34,319 nucleotides of DNA from Hylemonella sp. UBA6679 (GTDB taxonomy: Bacteria > Pseudomonadota > Gammaproteobacteria > Burkholderiales > Burkholderiaceae_C): NCBI GenBank assembly GCA_002454975.1, contig DKJZ01000028.1, positions 1 to 34,319 on the forward strand, given 5' to 3'. Position 1 is the stretch's first letter. The number at the start of each line of letters is the position of its first letter. Below the pieces are notes generated by a model. The model searched no databases, was not told where the DNA came from, and worked only from the letters and a program-made list of their open reading frames with translations. The position numbers and the translations under genes are program-made. Positions 30,360 to 34,319 of this stretch are shown here, one piece after another.

Positions 30360-30530
30360 ATGAAAAACGCTATTTATTCCATAGCAGCTCTTGCAGCTGC
30401 CATGCTGGCTACAAGCACTTTGGCACATGATGGCCACGGCCTGGGCGGCACCCATTGGCACGCCACTGACGTGCTGGGCTTTGTGGCTGTGGTCGCGCTC
30501 GCAGCGCTGATCTGGTTCAAACGCAAGTGA
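30360..30530 (+). CDS. Small His-rich membrane peptide between ureA and ureB
   Basis: A 56-residue ORF starting at ATG 30360 and ending at TGA 30528-30530, fitting exactly between ureA (7-base gap) and ureB (7-base gap). The first 22 residues are a signal-type segment (IAALAAAMLATSTLA, possible cleavage before HDGHG). A His cluster follows with H23, H26, H32 and H34, then a membrane helix (about 38-52) and the basic end KRK. The start AHDGHG resembles the mature N-terminus of HupE/UreJ nickel-permease-like proteins, but the rest of that roughly 190-residue family is missing. Lower GC in its first codons (AAAAACGCTATTTATTCC) differs from its neighbours. A metal-binding role near nickel urease is plausible but unproven. 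Confidence 0.8.
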   Translation: MKNAIYSIAALAAAMLATSTLAHDGHGLGGTHWHATDVLGFVAVVALAALIWFKRK

Positions 30531-30537
30531 GCCTGCC

Positions 30538-30855
30538 ATGATTCCCGGCGAACTTTTTGTGGACGAGGGCGAGCATGTGCTCAACCCCGGCAGGCGCACC
30601 CTGACCTTGGTGGTGAAAAACACCGGCGACCGCCCCATCCAGGTAGGCTCCCACTACCACTTTGCAGAAACCAACGCGGCCTTGGGTTTTGACCGCACGG
30701 CCGCACAAGGCATGCGCCTGAACATCGCCAGCGGCACGGCCGTGCGCTTTGAGCCTGGGCAGCAGCGCACCGTCGAGCTGGTGGACTACGCGGGCGAGCG
30801 CGCGGTGTACGGCTTTCGTGGCCTGACACAAGGCAAGTTACAAGGCAAGGCCTGA
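30538..30855 (+). CDS. ureB: Urease beta subunit UreB
   Basis: UreB is the beta subunit of the urease trimer. The 105 residues contain the family hallmarks MIPGELFVDEGEHVLNPGR, VKNTGDRPIQVGSHYHFAET, AAQGMRLNIASGTAVRFEPG and GERAVYGFRG. A short Gln/Lys tail (LTQGKLQGKA) follows. The start ATG 30538 is 7 bases after the small peptide's stop, so the three genes are probably co-translated. The neighbours ureA and ureC remove any doubt about identity. Confidence 0.97.
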   Translation: MIPGELFVDEGEHVLNPGRRTLTLVVKNTGDRPIQVGSHYHFAETNAALGFDRTAAQGMRLNIASGTAVRFEPGQQRTVELVDYAGERAVYGFRGLTQGKLQGKA

Positions 30856-30890
30856 CGTGTTCTCTCCCCCGATGATGAAAGAGGCCTGAC

Positions 30891-32690
30891 ATGGCAACCA
30901 TCAACAAACGCGCTTACGCCGAGATGTTCGGCCCCACCGTGGGTGACCGTGTTCGCCTGGCCGACACCGATTTGATCTTGGAAGTTGAAGAAGACCTCAC
31001 GCTGCGCGCAGGCCTTGGCCGTGTAGACGCCGCGGGTCACCCCGTCGGCTATGGCGAAGAGGTCAAGTTCGGTGGCGGCAAAACCATCCGCGACGGCATG
31101 GCACAAAGCCAGCGCACGCGAGATGGCACAGGCTCCGGCCCACAGGGTGGTGGCGCCATGGACACGGTGCTGACCAACGCGCTGATTGCCGACCACTGGG
31201 GCATCATCAAGGCCGACATTGGCCTCAAAGGCGGGCGCATTGCGGCCATTGGCAAAGCCGGCAACCCCGACACGCAAAGCGGCGTGGACATCATCATTGG
31301 CCCAGGCACCGAAATCATCAGCTGCGAGGGCATGATCGTCACCGCCGGCGGCATCGACACGCACATCCACTTCATCGCGCCTCAGCAAATTGAAGAAGCG
31401 CTGTGCAGCGGCATCACCACCATGCTCGGTGGCGGCACCGGCCCAGCCACCGGCACCTTTGCCACCACCTGCACGCCCGGCGCCTGGAACATCGAGCGCA
31501 TGCTGCAAGCGGCCGATGCGTTTCCCATGAACCTGGGCTTTTTGGGCAAGGGCAACGCCAGCCTGCCCGATGCGCTGCATGAGCAAATCAACGCTGGCGC
31601 CATCGGCATGAAGCTGCACGAAGACTGGGGCACCACGCCTGCGGCCATCGACAACTGCCTCAACGTGGCCGAGGCCACCGACACGCAAGTGGCCATCCAC
31701 ACCGACACGCTCAACGAGTCGGGTTTTGTGGAAGACACCGTGGCTGCCTTCAAAGGCCGCACCATCCACACCTTCCACACCGAAGGTGCGGGCGGCGGTC
31801 ACGCGCCAGATATTTTGAAAGTGGTGGGCCAGGCCAATGTGCTGCCATCGTCCACCAACCCCACGCGGCCCTACACGGTCAACACGCTCGATGAGCACGT
31901 GGACATGCTCATGGTGTGCCACCACCTCGACCCGGCCATTGCCGAAGACCTGGCGTTTGCTGAGAGCCGCATCCGCAAAGAAACCATCGCGGCCGAAGAC
32001 ATGCTGCACGACCTGGGCGCCATCAGCATGATGTCGTCCGACAGCCAAGCCATGGGCCGGGTGGGCGAGGTGATCATCCGCACCTGGCAGACCGCGCACA
32101 AAATGAAACAGCAGCGCGGCTGGCTCGCGCCCGAGGCGGGCGACCACCCGGTGGCCGCCAAAGACCGCAACGACAACGCGCGCATCAAACGCTACTTGGC
32201 CAAGTACACCATCAACCCAGCGATTGCCCACGGCATCAGCCACGAGGTGGGCAGCATCGAGGTGGGCAAATGGGCCGACCTGGTGATCTTCAAGCCTGCG
32301 TTTTTTGGCATCAAGCCCGCGCTGATTTTGAAGGGTGGCTTCATCGCCATGGCCGCCATGGGCGACCCCAATGCGTCGATTCCTACGCCACAACCGGTGC
32401 ACTACCGCCCCATGTTTGGCGCGTATGGTGGCGCGATTGCCAAGACCTCGCTGACCTTTGTGTCGCAAGCCGGTTTGAGTGCTGGCATTGGTGAGCGCTT
32501 TGGTTTGCACAAAACCCTGAGTGCTGTGAAAAACATCCGCACCGTGGGCAAACGCCACATGGTGCGCAACACCTACACGCCGCACATGGAGGTGGACGCG
32601 CAAACCTACGCGGTGCATGCCGATGGTGTGCTGTTGACCTGCGAGCCTGCGGTGAGCCTGCCCATGGCCCAGCGCTACTTTTTGTTTTAA
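30891..32690 (+). CDS. ureC: Urease alpha (catalytic) subunit UreC
   Basis: The catalytic subunit hydrolyses urea to ammonia and carbamate at a di-nickel centre. All key residues are present: nickel ligands H158, H160, carbamylated K241, H270, H296 and D384, plus flap C343 and H344. All are at a constant offset of +24 from Klebsiella numbering. The offset is mainly explained by an insertion around residues 74-88 (TRDGTGSGPQGGG) before DTVLTNALIADHWG, and the length is 599 instead of about 567 residues. AAAGAGG lies upstream of ATG 30891. The insertion is probably surface-exposed. Function is not in doubt. Confidence 0.98.
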   Translation: MATINKRAYAEMFGPTVGDRVRLADTDLILEVEEDLTLRAGLGRVDAAGHPVGYGEEVKFGGGKTIRDGMAQSQRTRDGTGSGPQGGGAMDTVLTNALIADHWGIIKADIGLKGGRIAAIGKAGNPDTQSGVDIIIGPGTEIISCEGMIVTAGGIDTHIHFIAPQQIEEALCSGITTMLGGGTGPATGTFATTCTPGAWNIERMLQAADAFPMNLGFLGKGNASLPDALHEQINAGAIGMKLHEDWGTTPAAIDNCLNVAEATDTQVAIHTDTLNESGFVEDTVAAFKGRTIHTFHTEGAGGGHAPDILKVVGQANVLPSSTNPTRPYTVNTLDEHVDMLMVCHHLDPAIAEDLAFAESRIRKETIAAEDMLHDLGAISMMSSDSQAMGRVGEVIIRTWQTAHKMKQQRGWLAPEAGDHPVAAKDRNDNARIKRYLAKYTINPAIAHGISHEVGSIEVGKWADLVIFKPAFFGIKPALILKGGFIAMAAMGDPNASIPTPQPVHYRPMFGAYGGAIAKTSLTFVSQAGLSAGIGERFGLHKTLSAVKNIRTVGKRHMVRNTYTPHMEVDAQTYAVHADGVLLTCEPAVSLPMAQRYFLF

Positions 32691-32721
32691 CCAGCATGTC
32701 TGGTTGGAGAGCCCTAACGCC

Positions 32722-33375
32722 ATGATTCACCTGTCCAAATGCCTACCCGGGGGGCGCGGCCTGGCTGGCGTGTTGGTCAAACGCGCTGCCACCGTTGAGC
32801 TGGATTGGGACGTGCGCCAAAAAAGCCGCTTCTCAGCCGCCGACAGCAGCGGGCGCGAGCTGGGTGTGTTTTTGCCACGTGGCCATGTGGTGCGCGGCGG
32901 CGATGTGCTGGTGGGCGAAGACGGCTCGCTGGTGCGCGTGCTGGCCGCACCGCAAAAAGTGCTGCGCATCACCGCGTGTACGAGCCACGGCAGCCCCTTC
33001 GATTTGACGCGCGCGGCCTACCACTTGGGCAACCGCCACGTGCCCATTGAACTGCAGCCTGACCACCTCAAGATCGAGCCCGACCATGTGCTGGCCGACA
33101 TGCTGCGCGCCATGCATTTGATCGTGCATGAGGTGGACGAACCCTTTGAGCCCGAGTCGGGGGCGTACGCGCAAGGGCATGACCACGGGCACAGCCATGC
33201 GCATGGAAATGAACATGCGCAAGACAGCGATCACGGCCATTCACACGACAACACGCACACACACGGTCATATACAAGGTCATAAACAAGGTCATAAACAA
33301 GGTCACACAGATGGTCACTCACACGACCATGGACACCATCATGACCACGGCCCCGGCTGTCACCATGACCACTGA
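32722..33375 (+). CDS. ureE: Urease nickel metallochaperone UreE with long His tail
   Basis: UreE is a dimeric nickel chaperone that passes metal to UreG and the UreDF-urease complex. The start is ATG 32722 (MIHLSKCLPGGRGLAGVLVK). The UreE N- and C-domains are visible as RGRELGVFLPRGHVVRGGDVL-type text and LGNRHVPIELQPDHLKIEPDH, where the conserved dimer-interface nickel His belongs, followed by MLRAMHLIVHEV. Residues 152-217 are a tail with 25 His in 66 residues, far longer than the roughly 15-residue Klebsiella tail. It is partly built from 12-base tandem units. Total length is 217 residues. The ureF start lies inside its last codons. Confidence 0.95.
   Translation: MIHLSKCLPGGRGLAGVLVKRAATVELDWDVRQKSRFSAADSSGRELGVFLPRGHVVRGGDVLVGEDGSLVRVLAAPQKVLRITACTSHGSPFDLTRAAYHLGNRHVPIELQPDHLKIEPDHVLADMLRAMHLIVHEVDEPFEPESGAYAQGHDHGHSHAHGNEHAQDSDHGHSHDNTHTHGHIQGHKQGHKQGHTDGHSHDHGHHHDHGPGCHHDH
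33265..33312 (+). repeat. Four 12-bp tandem units in the UreE His tail
   Basis: Units start at 33265, 33277, 33289 and 33301. The second and third are identical (GGTCATAAACAA), the first differs by one base and the fourth is diverged. Frame is preserved and each unit contributes a Gly-His step (GHIQ, GHKQ, GHKQ, GHTD). The local drop in GC relative to the gene marks recent slippage expansion. Confidence 0.85.
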
Positions 33376-34054
33376 GACAGGCTCGTCGAGCTTTTTGCAG
33401 CTGCTCTGGCTGGCATCACCAGCCTTGCCTGTGGGTGGTTTTTCTTACTCCGAAGGGCTGGAAGCTGCCGTGTCATGCGGGCGTGTTGCGACAGAACAAG
33501 AAGCCGCCCAGTGGCTCACCGACCAGCTACACCTGAGCTTGGCGCGTGCCGATTTGCCCGTGCTGGCACACGCCATGGCAGCCTGGCGCGCCTCTGACAC
33601 CCCCACCCTGCACAGCCTCAACGACTGGCTGCTGCAAACCCGCGAAACCCACGAGCTGCGGTTGCAAACCGTGCAAATGGGCCGCTCCTTGGTGGTGTGG
33701 TTGCACAACCACCGCGGCATCGACCCCGCGCATTTGCAGTGCTGCGACGCCCTCACGCCCGCCTATCCGGTGGCCTTTGCCTTGGCGGTCTCGGCCACCC
33801 ACGCCAGCGAGCGCGATGGCTTGCTGGCCTACGCCTTTGGCTGGGCCGAGAACATGGTGCAAGCCGCCATCAAGGCCGTGCCCCTGGGCCAAAGCGCAGG
33901 CCAGCGCATCTTGGCAGCACTCACCCACGACATTCCCGCTGCCGTTGAACAAGCCCTGGGCTTGCCACGCGAGGACTGGCAGGCTTTCTCGCCCATGCTG
34001 GCTCTTTTGTCGGCGCAGCACGAGACCCAGTACTCGCGCTTGTTTCGGTCGTGA
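33365..34054 (+). CDS. ureF: Urease accessory protein UreF
   Basis: UreF bridges UreD and UreG in the nickel-delivery complex and gates the UreG GTPase. The family opening is FLQLLWLASPALPVGGFSYS, followed by EGLEAAVSCGRV and HELRLQTVQMGRSL. Near the end are LTPAYPVAFALAVSA, GWAENMVQAAIKAVPLGQSA and an end near YSRLFRS. The start at ATG 33365 overlaps ureE by 11 bases and gives 229 residues; ATG 33341 eight codons earlier is an alternative. The long open frame before that is the ureE His tail in another frame. A 111-base gap without visible signals separates it from ureG. Confidence 0.95.
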   Translation: MTTETGSSSFLQLLWLASPALPVGGFSYSEGLEAAVSCGRVATEQEAAQWLTDQLHLSLARADLPVLAHAMAAWRASDTPTLHSLNDWLLQTRETHELRLQTVQMGRSLVVWLHNHRGIDPAHLQCCDALTPAYPVAFALAVSATHASERDGLLAYAFGWAENMVQAAIKAVPLGQSAGQRILAALTHDIPAAVEQALGLPREDWQAFSPMLALLSAQHETQYSRLFRS

Positions 34055-34165
34055 TGCCTTCATCTGCCCTCAACTGCCTGCAATGAACTGCCCATGGGCT
34101 TTGTTTTTCAGCGTTGCCCACCCTGCAACCTAAGCCCTTTTACCAGCCCCAACCTCTAGCCCACC

Positions 34166-34319
34166 ATGAGCCTGCACCACATCCCTAAGCGCACCAAAAC
34201 TTTGCCGCCCCTGCGCGTGGGCATCGGCGGGCCTGTGGGCTCAGGCAAAACCACCTTGCTCGAGATGCTGTGCAAAACCATGCGCGAGCGCTGGGATTTG
34301 GTGGCCATCACCAACGACA
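34166..34319 (+). CDS. ureG: Urease accessory GTPase UreG (truncated by window end)
   Basis: UreG is a SIMIBI-class GTPase that carries nickel from UreE to the UreDF-urease complex. The visible 51 residues start MSLHHIPKRTKTLPPLRVGI, include the P-loop GPVGSGKTT (22-30) and continue LLEMLCKTMRERWDLVAITND. The last residues are the start of the conserved TNDIYT motif, cut by the window edge. The N-terminus lacks a His cluster apart from HH at 4-5. No strong ribosome binding site is seen in the pyrimidine-rich stretch before ATG 34166. Confidence 0.95.
   Translation, partial: MSLHHIPKRTKTLPPLRVGIGGPVGSGKTTLLEMLCKTMRERWDLVAITND

Noticed and set aside
30786..32723. 645-codon minus-strand frame opposite ureC
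   Set aside because: UreC is fully supported by all metal ligands; the antisense product is compositionally a shadow.
34055..34165. Possible small gene between ureF and ureG
   Set aside because: Only frames of 10-16 codons without ribosome binding sites are present; it appears to be a plain spacer.

Overview
The window looks like a chromosomal segment of a high-GC betaproteobacterium in Burkholderiales, most likely Comamonadaceae. Supporting clues are the divergent rluC/rne pair, the hemCDXY order, a QueE with the Burkholderia-type CX14CX2C cluster motif, and a urtABCDE operon beside urease genes with one extra small ORF. The genus is an inference from gene order and protein style; no search was possible. 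I saw no tRNA, rRNA, insertion sequence, phage gene or CRISPR array.

Layout. (1) 1-4617: rluC (minus, C-terminus off the left edge) diverges from rne. A roughly 490-base untranslated leader precedes rne, and a clear intrinsic terminator follows it. (2) 4617-8845: the minus-strand tetrapyrrole operon hemC-hemD-hemX-hemY. (3) 8902-9996: the queuosine genes queE and queD (minus). (4) 10145-10999: the urease accessory gene ureD, alone on the plus strand. (5) 11046-16674: the urea ABC importer urtA-B-C-D-E (minus), with a palindrome-bearing promoter in front of urtA. (6) 16769-19126: cytochrome b561, two YceI proteins and a degenerate ABC ATPase (minus). (7) 19228-23843: a LuxR-type response regulator and a 1187-residue fusion of an NCS1-family nucleobase/allantoin-type permease with a hybrid histidine kinase (minus). 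(8) 23906-29990: a divergently transcribed heavy-metal-type RND efflux operon ending in a PII-like gene (plus). (9) 29995-34319: a candidate sigma-54 promoter, then ureA, a 56-residue His-rich membrane peptide, ureB, ureC, ureE, ureF and the start of ureG (plus).

How the parts fit. From 10 kb onward the window is largely an acquire-and-hydrolyse-urea island. UrtABCDE imports urea, UreABC hydrolyses it to ammonia and CO2, and UreD/E/F/G insert nickel. The embedded permease-kinase and response regulator are plausible sensors of an external nitrogen compound. The RND pump with its PII-like partner could balance metal, possibly nickel, for urease. These regulatory links are inferences from position.

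The strongest candidate for an undescribed system is the permease-kinase fusion with its Cys-rich linker, partner regulator and divergent RND/PII operon, all inside a split urea/urease cluster.
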